Below, piece by piece: positions 44,776 to 55,517 of a stretch of DNA of 64,000 nucleotides. Made by a program: the position numbers and the translations under genes. Origin of the DNA: Bacteroidia bacterium (lineage in GTDB: Bacteria > Bacteroidota > Bacteroidia > B-17B0 > Aurantibacillaceae). The number at the start of each line of letters is the position of its first letter. The stretch's first letter is position 1. The DNA is taken from positions 186,001 through 250,000 of the forward strand of contig BPGX01000001.1 in assembly GCA_026003255.1 (NCBI GenBank), in the 5' to 3' direction. Under the pieces are notes generated by a model that saw nothing but the letters and a program-made list of their open reading frames with translations, ran no database searches and was not told the origin of the DNA.

Positions 44776-46902
44776 ATGAACAAATCACTAAACATAAAAA
44801 CGAATATCACATTTGTGATGTTTTTTATTATTGTGTGTTTAGTGTTTTATAAAATTTATATTATTCAATTTAAAGAAGGATCTTATTGGAGAGAGAAATC
44901 AAAGAAAATCACGACAAAGTTTATTGAAGTAGAAGCATCAAGAGGAAATATCTATGACCAGAACTATAATTTATTAGCCACCTCCCTGCCTTATTATGAC
45001 ATTGGTATTGATGTCAATGTGCCGGGATTGGATGATAAAACTTTTAATCAAAAAAAAGATTCTTTAGCATTAATGTTGAGTAAAATTTTTCCGCAAAAGT
45101 CCAAAAAACAATATCTCGCCATACTTAATAAAGCAAGACAGGAAGGAGATAGATATGTGTTGATACAAAGAAAGGTGAGTTATCAGGACTTACAAAAAGT
45201 CAAACAATTTCCAATTTTGAGAAATGGCAAAAAAGGTGGGCTTGTTGTGTTTCAAACTAGCAAGCGCATTTTACCATTTAGATATCTTGCAGCAAGAACA
45301 ATAGGAATGGTCAGAGAAAACATCAAGCCGATTGGATTAGAAGGCGCTTATGATTCTATCTTGCGTGGTGTTTCTGGAAAACGACTCATGCAAAAAATTG
45401 CTGAAAATGTCTGGCGACCTGTCAATGATGATGAAGAAATTCAAGCTAAAAATGGTAAAGATATTGTAACAACATTAGATATAAACATACAAGATGTAGC
45501 AGAACATGCCCTTTTGAATGCACTTATTAAAAATCAAGCCACGTATGGCAGTGTCATATTGATGGAAACTAAAACCGGGAAAATAAAAGCCATTGCCAAC
45601 CTTGTCAAAAAAGATAGTGTTACCTATGAAGAAAGTTTAAATTTTGCCATTGGCTATCCTTCAGAGCCAGGTTCTACTTTCAAATTAGCGTCCGTTCTTG
45701 CATTATTAGAAGAGTATGATGTAAGTATTGATGAAAAAATAAATGTTGGAAATGGAGAATGCACATATTATAATCAAACGATGAGAGATGCACATCCGCC
45801 GCATTCCAGCATTATTACACTTGAAGAAGCATTCAAAACATCCTCAAATGTTGGTATCAGTAAAATTGTAACTAAGTATTTTTCAAAAAATCCAGATCGA
45901 TTTGTTTATCATTTATCGTGCTTTCATCTTGAAAAGCCCTACAATATTGAAATTCCCGGCGAAGGAATTCCTCGTATTAAACATCCGAAAGATAAAGATT
46001 GGTATGGAACAACCTTACCTTGGATGAGTATTGGTTATGAATCATTACTAACACCTTTACACATTTTAATGCTTTACAACCTTGTAGCTAATAACGGAAC
46101 AATTGTAAAACCAATGTTTGTAGAAAGAATAGAATACAATGGAAAAGCTATTAAAACTTTTACACCACAAATTATTGCTGAAAATGTTTTGAAACCAACA
46201 ACTATTCAAAAAGCCAAACAATTACTTAGATCTGTTGTAGAAAGTGGAACAGCCAAAGGTTTGAACATCTCTACTTTCAAAGTAGCAGGGAAAACAGGCA
46301 CAGCCCAAATCGCTAAGAAAGGGCGTTATTATACTAATCAAAATGATAAAACATACCTGGCATCTTTTGTAGGTTTTTTTCCATTAGAAGATCCTCTTTA
46401 TACCTGTATTGTTACCATCCATTCTCCCAGTAAAGGAATTTATTATGGTGGATTAGTAGCAGGACCTGTGTTTAAAGAAATTGCTGAAAAAGTTTATTCT
46501 ACTAATTTACAAACGATTCCTCCCTTAAATGACAAAGACAATCAAATTATTCATTTACCCTTTTTGTGTGGTACAACAGTAACTAAGTTGGACTATTTAT
46601 CTCAAAAACTCCACTTACCTTCTTTGAATACTTCAACAAATAATGATAGTTTAATCGCTCCATTGTTTGAAGATAGTTTGCAATATCATAGAAAACCACA
46701 AAGTGTTTTGACGCTCATTCAAAAAAATATTATGCCAGACCTCAAAGGAATGGCCATTAGCGAAACACTACCAATACTTGAAAGTAAAGGTTTAAAAATT
46801 ATTCTAAAAGGCAATGGCTGGATTGTCAATCAGTCCATTCCACCTTATTCTAAAATACAAAATGGACAAAAACTCATTCTCACATTAAATTCAAAAATTT
46901 AA
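44776..46902 (+). CDS. ftsI: Division-specific penicillin-binding transpeptidase with PASTA domain
   Basis: A 708-residue class B PBP that cross-links septal peptidoglycan. An N-terminal membrane anchor (about 12-30) and a PBP dimerisation domain (ASRGNIYDQNYNLLATSLPYYDI) precede the transpeptidase domain. The SxxK is Ser300-Thr-Phe-Lys303, SxN is Ser356-Ser-Asn358 and KTGT is at 506-509 in AGKTGTAQ. A PASTA-like tail (about 645-705) is present, as usual in Bacteroidota and unlike E. coli FtsI. It lies 21 bases after the FtsL-like gene. Confidence 0.93.
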   Translation: MNKSLNIKTNITFVMFFIIVCLVFYKIYIIQFKEGSYWREKSKKITTKFIEVEASRGNIYDQNYNLLATSLPYYDIGIDVNVPGLDDKTFNQKKDSLALMLSKIFPQKSKKQYLAILNKARQEGDRYVLIQRKVSYQDLQKVKQFPILRNGKKGGLVVFQTSKRILPFRYLAARTIGMVRENIKPIGLEGAYDSILRGVSGKRLMQKIAENVWRPVNDDEEIQAKNGKDIVTTLDINIQDVAEHALLNALIKNQATYGSVILMETKTGKIKAIANLVKKDSVTYEESLNFAIGYPSEPGSTFKLASVLALLEEYDVSIDEKINVGNGECTYYNQTMRDAHPPHSSIITLEEAFKTSSNVGISKIVTKYFSKNPDRFVYHLSCFHLEKPYNIEIPGEGIPRIKHPKDKDWYGTTLPWMSIGYESLLTPLHILMLYNLVANNGTIVKPMFVERIEYNGKAIKTFTPQIIAENVLKPTTIQKAKQLLRSVVESGTAKGLNISTFKVAGKTGTAQIAKKGRYYTNQNDKTYLASFVGFFPLEDPLYTCIVTIHSPSKGIYYGGLVAGPVFKEIAEKVYSTNLQTIPPLNDKDNQIIHLPFLCGTTVTKLDYLSQKLHLPSLNTSTNNDSLIAPLFEDSLQYHRKPQSVLTLIQKNIMPDLKGMAISETLPILESKGLKIILKGNGWIVNQSIPPYSKIQNGQKLILTLNSKI

Positions 46903-46916
46903 TCATTGAAGTTTTT

Positions 46917-48374
46917 ATGAAAAAACTAAAAGATATACTTAAACTGTTACAGCCCATACAGATTATAGGAAACACCGAGAGAGATATTGAATCCATTTCA
47001 AATAATTCAAATGCTGTTCAGCCCAACTCTCTTTTTGTGGCAATTAAGGGATTGACTGTTGATGCACATCAATTCATTCCACAAGCCATTCAAAAAGGTT
47101 CAATAGCAATTGTTTGCGAAAAAAATCCTGAAAATCTGATGAAAGATGTTACCTATATTCAAGTAAAAGATTCAGCAGAAGCATTAGGAATTATTGCACA
47201 TGAATTTTATGACAAACCAACTCATAAACTTAATTTAATAGGCGTAACAGGAACTAATGGAAAAACAACTACTGTTACTCTTTTATTTCAACTTTTTCGT
47301 TCATTAGGATATTCTTGTGGTCTTATATCTACTGTAGAAAATAAAATTAACGATAAAACACTTTCAGCCACTCACACCACACCAGATGCATTGCAGTTTA
47401 ATCAGTTATTACATCAAATGATGCAAGAAGGATGTCAATATGTTTTTACAGAAGTAAGTTCCATTGGTGTACATCAAAAACGAATTGCTGGATTGCACTT
47501 CAAAGGCGGCATATTTACCAACTTAACGCATGATCATTTAGATTATCATAAAACATTTGAAAATTACAGAGATTGCAAAAAAGCATTTTTTGATGCTTTA
47601 TCAAAAGATAGTTTTGCTCTCATCAATAAAGATGACAAGAATGGAATGTACATGGTGCAAAATACTTCTGCACAAGTTTATACGTATGCTTTGCAAACAA
47701 TGGCCGACTTCAAAGCTAAAATTCTTGAACAACATATAAATGGAACGCTCATTCAAATTAATGGTAAAGATGTGTGGATAAAACTCATTGGAAAATTTAA
47801 TGTTTACAATGTCTTGACAGCATACAGCGTTGCAAGAATTTTAGGAGAAGAAGAAGAAAAGATTTTGAAATATATAAGCAATTTAAATCCAGCAAGAGGA
47901 CGTTTTCAGATGATACATCATAATGGAATTACAGGTATAGTAGATTATGCTCATACGCCCGATGCTTTAGAAAATGTTTTAAAGACAATTAAAGAACTTC
48001 GGCATGATCATCAAAATATCATTACCATTATAGGATGCGGAGGAAATAGAGATGCCGCCAAAAGACCAATTATGGCGCAAATTGCAAGTAAATACAGTGA
48101 TAAAGTTATTCTAACTTCGGATAATCCAAGAAATGAAGATCCAAAAGAAATTATACAGCAAATGGAACATGGTTTGACCTATCAAGATAAGAGAAAAACA
48201 ATTCGTATAGTAGATAGAGATGAAGCCATACATGTAGCCGTACAAATGGCAGAGAATGAAGATATTATTTTATTGGCGGGGAAGGGGCATGAAACCTATC
48301 AAGAAATTAACGGAGTAAAATATCCATTTGATGATTATCAAAAATTGTCGGATTACTTAAAACAAATGAAATAA
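46917..48374 (+). CDS. murE: UDP-MurNAc-L-Ala-D-Glu:meso-diaminopimelate ligase
   Basis: A 485-residue Mur ligase. The N-terminal UDP-binding domain (SNAVQPNSLFVAIKG near 28-43) is followed by P-loop GVTGTNGKTTTV near 107-118, THTTPDAL, and LTHDHLDYHKTFENY near 203-217. The C-terminal domain carries DNPR at 402-405, the motif associated with meso-diaminopimelate rather than lysine addition. This points to a standard Gram-negative peptide stem. It lies 14 bases after ftsI. Confidence 0.95.
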   Translation: MKKLKDILKLLQPIQIIGNTERDIESISNNSNAVQPNSLFVAIKGLTVDAHQFIPQAIQKGSIAIVCEKNPENLMKDVTYIQVKDSAEALGIIAHEFYDKPTHKLNLIGVTGTNGKTTTVTLLFQLFRSLGYSCGLISTVENKINDKTLSATHTTPDALQFNQLLHQMMQEGCQYVFTEVSSIGVHQKRIAGLHFKGGIFTNLTHDHLDYHKTFENYRDCKKAFFDALSKDSFALINKDDKNGMYMVQNTSAQVYTYALQTMADFKAKILEQHINGTLIQINGKDVWIKLIGKFNVYNVLTAYSVARILGEEEEKILKYISNLNPARGRFQMIHHNGITGIVDYAHTPDALENVLKTIKELRHDHQNIITIIGCGGNRDAAKRPIMAQIASKYSDKVILTSDNPRNEDPKEIIQQMEHGLTYQDKRKTIRIVDRDEAIHVAVQMAENEDIILLAGKGHETYQEINGVKYPFDDYQKLSDYLKQMK

Positions 48375-48377
48375 ATT

Positions 48378-49652
48378 ATGCTTTACTATTTATTCAAATA
48401 TCTGCATGAAACTTACGATTTAATAGGTTCTGGTGTTTTTAGATATATAACTTTCAGGGCGGCATTAGCACTGATTTTTTCACTAATAATTTCTTTGATT
48501 TTTGGTAAAAGAATAATTGAATATATAAGAAGAAAACAAATTGGTGAAACTATACGAGACCTTGGACTGGAAGGGGAAAAGCAAAAAGCAGGAACCCCTA
48601 CTATGGGTGGTATCATAATTATTGCTGCGATTATTATTCCAACGTTATTGTTAGCTAAATTGAATAATATATACATTATCTTAATGTTGATTACAACTAT
48701 ATGGTTAGGTGTTTTGGGTTTTTTAGATGATTATATCAAAGTATTTAAGAAAGATAAAGAAGGTTTGAAAGGAAAATTTAAAGTCATTGGTCAAGTAAGT
48801 ATTGGTTTAATCGTTGCCTTGGTATTGTACTTCCATCCAGATGTAGTGATTCGTGAAAGAATAATTTCTAATCAAAAAGAGGCATGGGCATACATTGATG
48901 ATAAAAAAGCAGAAAACCAGGAAAAGATAAACATTCCCATTTATGCTAAAAATGAAACCAAGTCCTTAAAAACAACGATTCCTTTTGTAAAAAATAATGA
49001 ATTGGATTATTCAAAACTTATTGCATGGGCTTGTGATGATTGTGAAAAGTATGGATGGATCGTTTTCATTCCGATTGTTATTTTAATTGTTACAGCGGTT
49101 TCAAATGGTGCGAATATTACGGATGGTATTGATGGATTAGCCAGTGGAACAAGTGCTATAATTGGTGTAACGCTTGGCATTCTGGCGTATGTATCAGGCA
49201 ATAAAATTTTCTCCGATTATTTGAACATCATGTTTATTCCTAATACAGGTGAACTTGTGATATTTATCTCCGCATTTGTGGGCGCTTGTATTGGCTTTTT
49301 ATGGTATAATACATATCCTGCACAAATTTTCATGGGTGATACTGGAAGCTTGACACTTGGTGGAATTATTGCCATGTTTGCAATTGCTATTCGTAAAGAA
49401 CTTTTACTCCCCATTTTATGTGGCATCTTTTTAGTAGAAAATTTATCGGTGATTTTACAGGTGGCATATTTTAAATATCAAAAAAGAAAGCGAGGTATTG
49501 AATATGCCCGTGAACATCGATTGTTCAAAATGGCGCCCTTACATCATCATTTTCAAAAATTGGGATACCATGAATCAAAAATAGTAATGCGGTTTTTGAT
49601 CGTTGGGATATTATTGGCTGCATTATCTATCATCACATTAAAGCTAAGATAA
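48378..49652 (+). CDS. mraY: Phospho-MurNAc-pentapeptide transferase
   Basis: A 424-residue integral membrane enzyme that makes lipid I from UDP-MurNAc-pentapeptide and undecaprenyl phosphate. Conserved segments are [11 protein letters not shown] near 73-83, [16 protein letters not shown] near 115-130, [15 protein letters not shown] near 243-257 and [12 protein letters not shown] near 318-329, plus the [13 protein letters not shown] loop near 386-398. It is longer than the E. coli protein because of a ~65-residue hydrophilic insert around residues 155-220, which is usual in Bacteroidota. It lies three bases after murE. Confidence 0.96.
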   Translation: MLYYLFKYLHETYDLIGSGVFRYITFRAALALIFSLIISLIFGKRIIEYIRRKQIGETIRDLGLEGEKQKAGTPTMGGIIIIAAIIIPTLLLAKLNNIYIILMLITTIWLGVLGFLDDYIKVFKKDKEGLKGKFKVIGQVSIGLIVALVLYFHPDVVIRERIISNQKEAWAYIDDKKAENQEKINIPIYAKNETKSLKTTIPFVKNNELDYSKLIAWACDDCEKYGWIVFIPIVILIVTAVSNGANITDGIDGLASGTSAIIGVTLGILAYVSGNKIFSDYLNIMFIPNTGELVIFISAFVGACIGFLWYNTYPAQIFMGDTGSLTLGGIIAMFAIAIRKELLLPILCGIFLVENLSVILQVAYFKYQKRKRGIEYAREHRLFKMAPLHHHFQKLGYHESKIVMRFLIVGILLAALSIITLKLR

Positions 49653-49654
49653 TA

Positions 49655-50998
49655 ATGTCAAAAAGGATTGTCATATTGGGTGCTGGTGAGTCGGGAGCAG
49701 GAAGCGCTATTCTTGCTAAAAAGCAAGGATATTCTGTTTTTGTTTCTGATATTGGAAAAATAAAAGAAGAATATAAAAACGAATTAAAACAATATTCAAT
49801 TGATTTCGAAGAGAATAAGCATAGCGAAGATATTATTTTATCGGCTGATGAAGTCATCATAAGTCCGGGAATACCACTTACGGTTCCAATCGTTCAGAAA
49901 TTAAAAAACAAAGCTATTCCTATTATCTCTGAATTAGATTTTGCACAAAGATTTACAAATGCGAAAATCATTGCTGTTACCGGTACGAATGGGAAATCTA
50001 CAACTACATCATGGATTTATCATACCTTTAAATTGGCGGGATATAATGTTTGTTTAGCGGGGAATATTGGTGTAAGTTTTGCAAAAGAAGTAGCGACCAG
50101 AAATTACGATTGGTATGTGCTGGAAGTGAGTTCATTTCAATTGGATAGCAGTTATACGTTTCATCCACACATAGCAGTGATTACGAATATCTCAAGAAAT
50201 CATCTGAATAGATACGATGGTTCAATGGAAAAATATATTCAAGCAAAATTCAGAATTGTTCAAAATCAAACATCACAGGATTATTTTATATTTAATGCAG
50301 ATGACGATAATATCGTAAGTACACTTTCAAAGAAAAACATTTCATCTGTGCTATTACCTTTTTCAGTACAAAAAGAATTAAACACAGATGGATCATGGAT
50401 AGAAAATCAACACATCATTATACAAACCAACCAATTAAAAACAAATCTTATGAGTATCGTAGAATTAGCACTCAAAGGCAGGCATAACATTTACAATGCC
50501 CTTGCTACTTCTCTGCCATCCAGAATTGCAGAGATTAAAAACGAAGTCATTCGTGAAAGTTTCAGAACATTTGAGAATCTGGAACATCGACTGGAATATG
50601 TTGTAACTGTGAATGGAGTGGATTATATCAACGATTCTAAGGCAACGACAGTACATGCGGCTTATTTTGCGTTAAGTAGTCAAACCAAGCCGGTAGTATG
50701 GATTTGCGGAGGACAGGATAAAGGGAATGATTATACCGAATTGTATGAAGTTGTAAAAGATAAAGTGAAAGCAATTGTATGTCTTGGAAAAGATAATAAG
50801 AAAATCATCCAGGCATTTAAAAACATTGTGCCGGTGATTGTAGATACGCATTCTATGGAAGATGCAGTAAAATCAGCATATCGATTGGCAAAGAAAGGCG
50901 ATGTGGTTTTATTATCTCCGGCTTGTGCAAGTTTTGATTTATTTGAAAGTTATGAAGAAAGAGGGAAACAATTCAAAGAATTTGTAAGACAACTATAA
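49655..50998 (+). CDS. murD: UDP-MurNAc-L-alanine:D-glutamate ligase
   Basis: A 447-residue Mur ligase that adds D-Glu to UDP-MurNAc-L-Ala. The N-terminal Rossmann domain starts RIVILGAGESGAGSA. The P-loop AVTGTNGKSTTTSWI is near 108-122, NISRNHLNRYDGSMEKYIQAKFRI near 178-201 and NDSKATTVHAAYFAL near 327-341, with GGQDKGNDYTEL near 352. The C-terminal PACASFDLFESYEERGKQF is diagnostic. It starts two bases after mraY. Nothing is missing. Confidence 0.96.
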   Translation: MSKRIVILGAGESGAGSAILAKKQGYSVFVSDIGKIKEEYKNELKQYSIDFEENKHSEDIILSADEVIISPGIPLTVPIVQKLKNKAIPIISELDFAQRFTNAKIIAVTGTNGKSTTTSWIYHTFKLAGYNVCLAGNIGVSFAKEVATRNYDWYVLEVSSFQLDSSYTFHPHIAVITNISRNHLNRYDGSMEKYIQAKFRIVQNQTSQDYFIFNADDDNIVSTLSKKNISSVLLPFSVQKELNTDGSWIENQHIIIQTNQLKTNLMSIVELALKGRHNIYNALATSLPSRIAEIKNEVIRESFRTFENLEHRLEYVVTVNGVDYINDSKATTVHAAYFALSSQTKPVVWICGGQDKGNDYTELYEVVKDKVKAIVCLGKDNKKIIQAFKNIVPVIVDTHSMEDAVKSAYRLAKKGDVVLLSPACASFDLFESYEERGKQFKEFVRQL

Positions 50999-51003
50999 TC
51001 ACA

Positions 51004-52194
51004 ATGTGGTTTACGAATTTCATAAAAGGCGATAGAACGATTTGGTGGATTGTATTTATTTTATCCATCTTTTCATCATTAGTTGTATATAGTTCTTCTA
51101 TAGCGTTGGCTTATAGATATAAAGATGGACATTCTGAATATTTTTTATTCAAACACATTGTTATTTCGTTAATGGGATTGTTTTTAATTTTTTTAATTCA
51201 AAAACAAAACTTAACAGTAAAACATTTGAATTTAATTAGTGTATTAGGATTTATTATAAGTATTCCTTTGTTGATCTTTACACTTGTTTCTGGTGTTCGT
51301 TCTGGAGAGGCAACTCGATGGGTAGAAGTTCCGGGTCTTGGAATTACCTTTCAATCTTCAGATCTGGCAAAAATTACATTGATTTTATTCATTTCAAGAA
51401 ATCTTACATTTTATCAAAAGAAGTTTATCAGTTTAAAAAATATTTTCATTATCATATTACTTCCTACGATACTTATCTGTGGGTTAATTTTAATTTCAAA
51501 TTTCTCAACAGCATTTTTACTTTTTACTACTATATTTTATCTGATTTTATTGAGTAATGTCTCACTAAAAAATACATTAAAAATTTTATCTATTTTATTT
51601 ATTGTTGGATGTGTTTTTGGTTTAACGATTTATTTCTTTCCTGATGTATTGCCAAGAGGTAAGACGTGGAAATCAAGAATAGAAAATTTTATTAATGGAG
51701 ATAATAAAGCTAATTATCAGGCCGAACAAGCCAAAATTGCTATTGCGAATGGAACAATCATTGGGCGAGGTCCTGGAAATAGCGCTCAAAGGTCTTTCTT
51801 ACCGCAGGCCAATTCGGACTTTATTTATGCTATTTTAATTGAAGAATATGGTACTTTAGCTGGTATTATTGTAGCTGCTGCATTTCTAGTGATTTTTTTA
51901 AGGTCTATTAAAATTGCACAGAAAGCAAATAATTTATTTTATTCATATATAGTAGCGGGTTTGTCTTTTAATCTTGTTTTGCAAGCTATAATTAACATGG
52001 CGGTGGCAGTGAATTTAATTCCGGTTACAGGTCAACCCTTGCCATTTGTAAGTATGGGAGGAACTTCACTTGTTTTTTCTTGTATTAGCATTGGAATTAT
52101 TCTCAATATAAGCAGACAAATTAAAGATAAACAAATAGCACAAAAACAAGATAATATCCCTGTTTCAGAATCTTCTATAACTACAATCGGATGA
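51004..52194 (+). CDS. ftsW: Septal peptidoglycan glycosyltransferase FtsW
   Basis: A 396-residue SEDS polymerase with about ten membrane helices, working with FtsI to polymerise lipid II at the septum. Visible motifs are SGVRSGEATRWVEVPGLGITFQSSDLAK near 98-125 (with the RW pair) and GRGPGNSAQRSFLPQANSDFIYAILIEEYGTLAG near 252-285, followed by the GQPLPFVSMGGTSL loop near 343-356. The C-terminal tail is cytoplasmic. It is coupled to murG by a four-base ATGA overlap. Confidence 0.95.
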   Translation: MWFTNFIKGDRTIWWIVFILSIFSSLVVYSSSIALAYRYKDGHSEYFLFKHIVISLMGLFLIFLIQKQNLTVKHLNLISVLGFIISIPLLIFTLVSGVRSGEATRWVEVPGLGITFQSSDLAKITLILFISRNLTFYQKKFISLKNIFIIILLPTILICGLILISNFSTAFLLFTTIFYLILLSNVSLKNTLKILSILFIVGCVFGLTIYFFPDVLPRGKTWKSRIENFINGDNKANYQAEQAKIAIANGTIIGRGPGNSAQRSFLPQANSDFIYAILIEEYGTLAGIIVAAAFLVIFLRSIKIAQKANNLFYSYIVAGLSFNLVLQAIINMAVAVNLIPVTGQPLPFVSMGGTSLVFSCISIGIILNISRQIKDKQIAQKQDNIPVSESSITTIG

Positions 52195-53315
52195 ATACGA
52201 AACTTAAAATCATATTAAGTGGTGGTGGAACGGGCGGTCACATCTATCCAGCAGTGGCTATTGCAAAAGCCATTCAGAAAAATTATACTGACGTAGAGAT
52301 ATTATTTATCGGTGCAAATGGAAGAATGGAAATGGAAAAAGTGCCTGCTGCGGGTTTTCATATCAAAGGTATAGATATTATTGGGTTACAAAGAAAATTA
52401 ACATTGAAAAATATATTTATTCCATACTATTTATTCAAAAGTATTCAACAAGTAAAAAAGATATTTCAGGAATTTCGTCCGGATGTAGTGATTGGAACAG
52501 GAGGTTATGTGAGCTTCCCGGTATTATTAACTGCACAGTTTCAGAATATTCCTAATTATATTCAAGAACAAAATGCGTATGCTGGTTTAGCCAATAAACT
52601 TTTAGCAAAAAAAGCAAGAAAAATTTTTGTTGCCTTTAATGACATGGAAAAATTTTTTCCAAAAGACAAGATTGTGGTATCCGGTAATCCTATTAGAAAT
52701 GACCTTGAACAATTAGATATATTAAAAGAAAAAAGCATTTCATTTTTTAATTTAAAGAAAGACAGACCAATTGTTTTGGTAATTGGTGGAAGTTTAGGAG
52801 CTAAAAGTATTAATGAAACTATTTATCAAAATATTAATTTCTTCAAAAATCACTCTATTCAGCTTATCTGGCAGATGGGAAAATCTTTTTACAATCAACT
52901 TACATTGGAAATGAAACAATCATTAAACCATCCCGATATTTTTTATAAGGATTTTATTTATGAAATGAATTTAGCTTATGCTGCCGCAGACCTTATTATT
53001 TCTCGTGCCGGAGCAAGCACTATTGCAGAGCTTGCGATGGTTGGAAAACCCACTATACTTATTCCTTCGCCAAATGTAACCGACGACCATCAAACCAAAA
53101 ATGCACTTTCATTAGTGCACCAAAATGCTGCTATTTTAGTAAAAGATAATGAAGTTACCCAAAAATTAATTCCTACTATTGATAAGATTCTTAATGACCT
53201 ATCATTGCAAAACGAGTTATCAAAGAATATTAAAAAATTATCCCAACCTGATGCCGCTAACTTAATTGTGCAAACAATTTTAAATGATTTAAAATCTTTG
53301 AAACACAACTCATGA
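52191..53315 (+). CDS. murG: UDP-GlcNAc:lipid I N-acetylglucosaminyltransferase
   Basis: A 374-residue GT28-family enzyme that makes lipid II on the inner face of the membrane. It starts IILSGGGTGGHIYPAVAIAKAI (7-28), then GTGGYVSFPVLL near 103, IQEQNAYAGLANKLL near 124-138, VIGGSLGAKSINE near 202-214 and the UDP-GlcNAc-binding ISRAGASTIAELAMVGKPTILIP near 273-295. It is coupled to ftsW before it and murC after it by ATGA overlaps. Confidence 0.96.
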   Translation: MNTKLKIILSGGGTGGHIYPAVAIAKAIQKNYTDVEILFIGANGRMEMEKVPAAGFHIKGIDIIGLQRKLTLKNIFIPYYLFKSIQQVKKIFQEFRPDVVIGTGGYVSFPVLLTAQFQNIPNYIQEQNAYAGLANKLLAKKARKIFVAFNDMEKFFPKDKIVVSGNPIRNDLEQLDILKEKSISFFNLKKDRPIVLVIGGSLGAKSINETIYQNINFFKNHSIQLIWQMGKSFYNQLTLEMKQSLNHPDIFYKDFIYEMNLAYAAADLIISRAGASTIAELAMVGKPTILIPSPNVTDDHQTKNALSLVHQNAAILVKDNEVTQKLIPTIDKILNDLSLQNELSKNIKKLSQPDAANLIVQTILNDLKSLKHNS

Positions 53316-54707
53316 AAAACATCCACGATTATAAGTTGTATTATTTTTTAGGCATTGGAGGTATTGGAATGAGTGCACTTGCACGATATTTTAATATTCA
53401 TAAAAAAAATATTATTGGATACGATAAAACAGAAAGTGAATTAACCAAACAATTAGTGAATGAAGGCATTCAATGTTATTATGAAGAAAAAAATGATATT
53501 GAATTGGAAAACATTTTGAGCCAATATAACAAAGACGATGTACTTGTTATTTACACGCCTGCTGTTCCAAAAGAATTAAAGGAATGGAAATTTTTTTATG
53601 AAAGACAATTTGTAATAAAAAAAACGTTCCGAAGTATTGGGTGAAATTGTCAATCAATACAAATGTATTGCTGTTGCAGGAACGCATGGCAAAACAACAA
53701 CCACATCTTTGATTACGCATATTTTTATGACAGCACAGAAAAATGTAATTGCCTTTGTAGGAGGGATAATGAGTAATTACAACACAAATTTTATTTACAA
53801 GATAACCAATTCTTCATCTACAATTTTTAGTATCACTGAAGCCGATGAGTATGATAAATCTTTTCTTCAACTTCGCCCCAATGTTGCTGTAATTACAAGT
53901 GTAGACGCTGACCATTTAGATATTTATCAAACACATGAACATTTAATCAATACCTATCAATCCTTTGCGAGTAAGATTAAAGATGATGGTCTTTTGATTG
54001 TTAATAAATCTGTTGATAAGTTCTTTTTGAATCAAAAAAAGATAAGTACATACGCCGTAAATTTGAATGGGCAAATAATGGCTCAAAATGTGCGGTTTTT
54101 AAATCATCGTATGATATTTGATTTATACATAGAAGATAAAGTTTTTCAAAATGTAGAGTTGAACATACCTGGACAGCACAATGTTTTAAATGCACTTGCT
54201 GCGATTGCAGTTGCAAGGCATTACCACATTTCTTTTGAGGACATTTTTCATTCCTTAAAAACATTTAATGGAGTAAAAAGAAGATTTGAATATCATATAA
54301 AAAACAATGATAAGATATTAATTGATGATTATGCTCATCATCCTGAAGAAATGAGGAACTTTTTGAGTGCCGTAAAAATGTTGTATCCGGATAAAAAAAT
54401 CACAGCCATTTTTCAACCGCACTTGTATTCCAGAACAAGGGATTTTATGAAAGAATTTGCGGATGTTTTAAGTCAATATGCTGATGAAATAATTTTACTG
54501 GATATTTATCCTGCAAGAGAATTGCCAATACCGGGTATTACATCACAAGCATTATTAGAAAAAATACAACACACCAATAAAAAATTATTATCCAAGCAAG
54601 AATTGCCTAACTATTTAGGGAGTTCTTATCACGAAGTAATTCTCACAATAGGTGCAGGAGATATTGAATTATTAATACCAGATATCAAAAAACAATTGAT
54701 AAACTAA
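53312..54707 (+). CDS. murC: UDP-MurNAc:L-alanine ligase, interrupted by a +1 frameshift
   Basis: The first frame gives GIGGIGMSALARYF (residues 15-28) and runs to FVIKK. The second gives RSEVLGEIVNQYKCIAVAGTHGKTTTTSLI, the MurC P-loop, then ITEADEYDKSF, DADHLDIY, DDYAHHPEEM and FQPHLYSRTRDF. Removing one A from the A8 run at 53617-53624 joins them into a normal protein of about 464 residues. MurC adds the first L-Ala to UDP-MurNAc and is essential, so either the assembly has an extra A or slippage restores the frame. The start overlaps murG; the stop TAA shares a base with the ftsQ ATG. Confidence 0.92.
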
Positions 54708-55513
54708 TGCAACTTAAAACCATATATAAACGACTATTGATAGTATCAGGGAAGATATTATTCTTGGCTTTTGCTATTATTTCTATGGCATTTGTAAATA
54801 ACGAATACAAAAAGAAAAAAATTGAAGTTATTAATATTAAAATTCATTCGGATAATCAACCGATGATGTGCAGTGTTGAAGATGTTGAGAATTATTTGAA
54901 AAAAACGAACATTGATTTAAATAAAAAATATTATTACGAGATTGATTTTAATGAAGTTGAAAAAATTATTGGCGAAAAAGAAGAAATAAAAAATGCGGAT
55001 ATATATTTTACGGCAGATAGACAGTTGTTTATTGAAGTGAATGAGAGAAAACCAATAGCAAGAATTGTATTTCACAATCAACATTATTATATTGATGATG
55101 AATGGAAGACAATGAAAGTTGTTTATCCATATCGTGTTCCACTTGTAATGATTAATAGTTATGAACATCCGGAAGTTTTTAAAGATTATTCTATCTCAAA
55201 AATTTTCACTTCAAAAACATTGACAGATTTTTCTGTGTTTGATGATATCTATATTGTTTTAAAGACATTACAATCAGATACTTTATTAAGTAAACTTATT
55301 GATTATGTTTATATTGATAAAAATCATGAAATTAAGTTGTATCCATTGATTGGAAAGTTTGTTATAAATGCTGGTAATTCTGAATATTTTCCTGAGAAAA
55401 TAAATAAATTCAAACTATTCATTTTTGAAGGATTGAATAAAAACGATGCATGGAATCGATATTCAGAAATTAACTTAAAATATAAAAATCTCATCTATTG
55501 TACTAAAAAATAA
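54707..55513 (+). CDS. ftsQ: Cell-division protein FtsQ/DivIB
   Basis: A 268-residue bitopic protein. One N-terminal transmembrane segment (about 10-28, LLIVSGKILFLAFAIISMAFV) is followed by a periplasmic POTRA-like part (SVEDVENYLKKTNIDLNKKYYYEIDFNEVEKIIGEK split across about 50-86) and an FtsQ beta domain (LFIEVNERKPIARIVF near 107-122). It scaffolds the division complex with the FtsL-like protein. Assignment rests on topology and position between murC and ftsA, since FtsQ sequence is poorly conserved. Confidence 0.88.
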   Translation: MQLKTIYKRLLIVSGKILFLAFAIISMAFVNNEYKKKKIEVINIKIHSDNQPMMCSVEDVENYLKKTNIDLNKKYYYEIDFNEVEKIIGEKEEIKNADIYFTADRQLFIEVNERKPIARIVFHNQHYYIDDEWKTMKVVYPYRVPLVMINSYEHPEVFKDYSISKIFTSKTLTDFSVFDDIYIVLKTLQSDTLLSKLIDYVYIDKNHEIKLYPLIGKFVINAGNSEYFPEKINKFKLFIFEGLNKNDAWNRYSEINLKYKNLIYCTKK

Positions 55514-55517
55514 TTCT

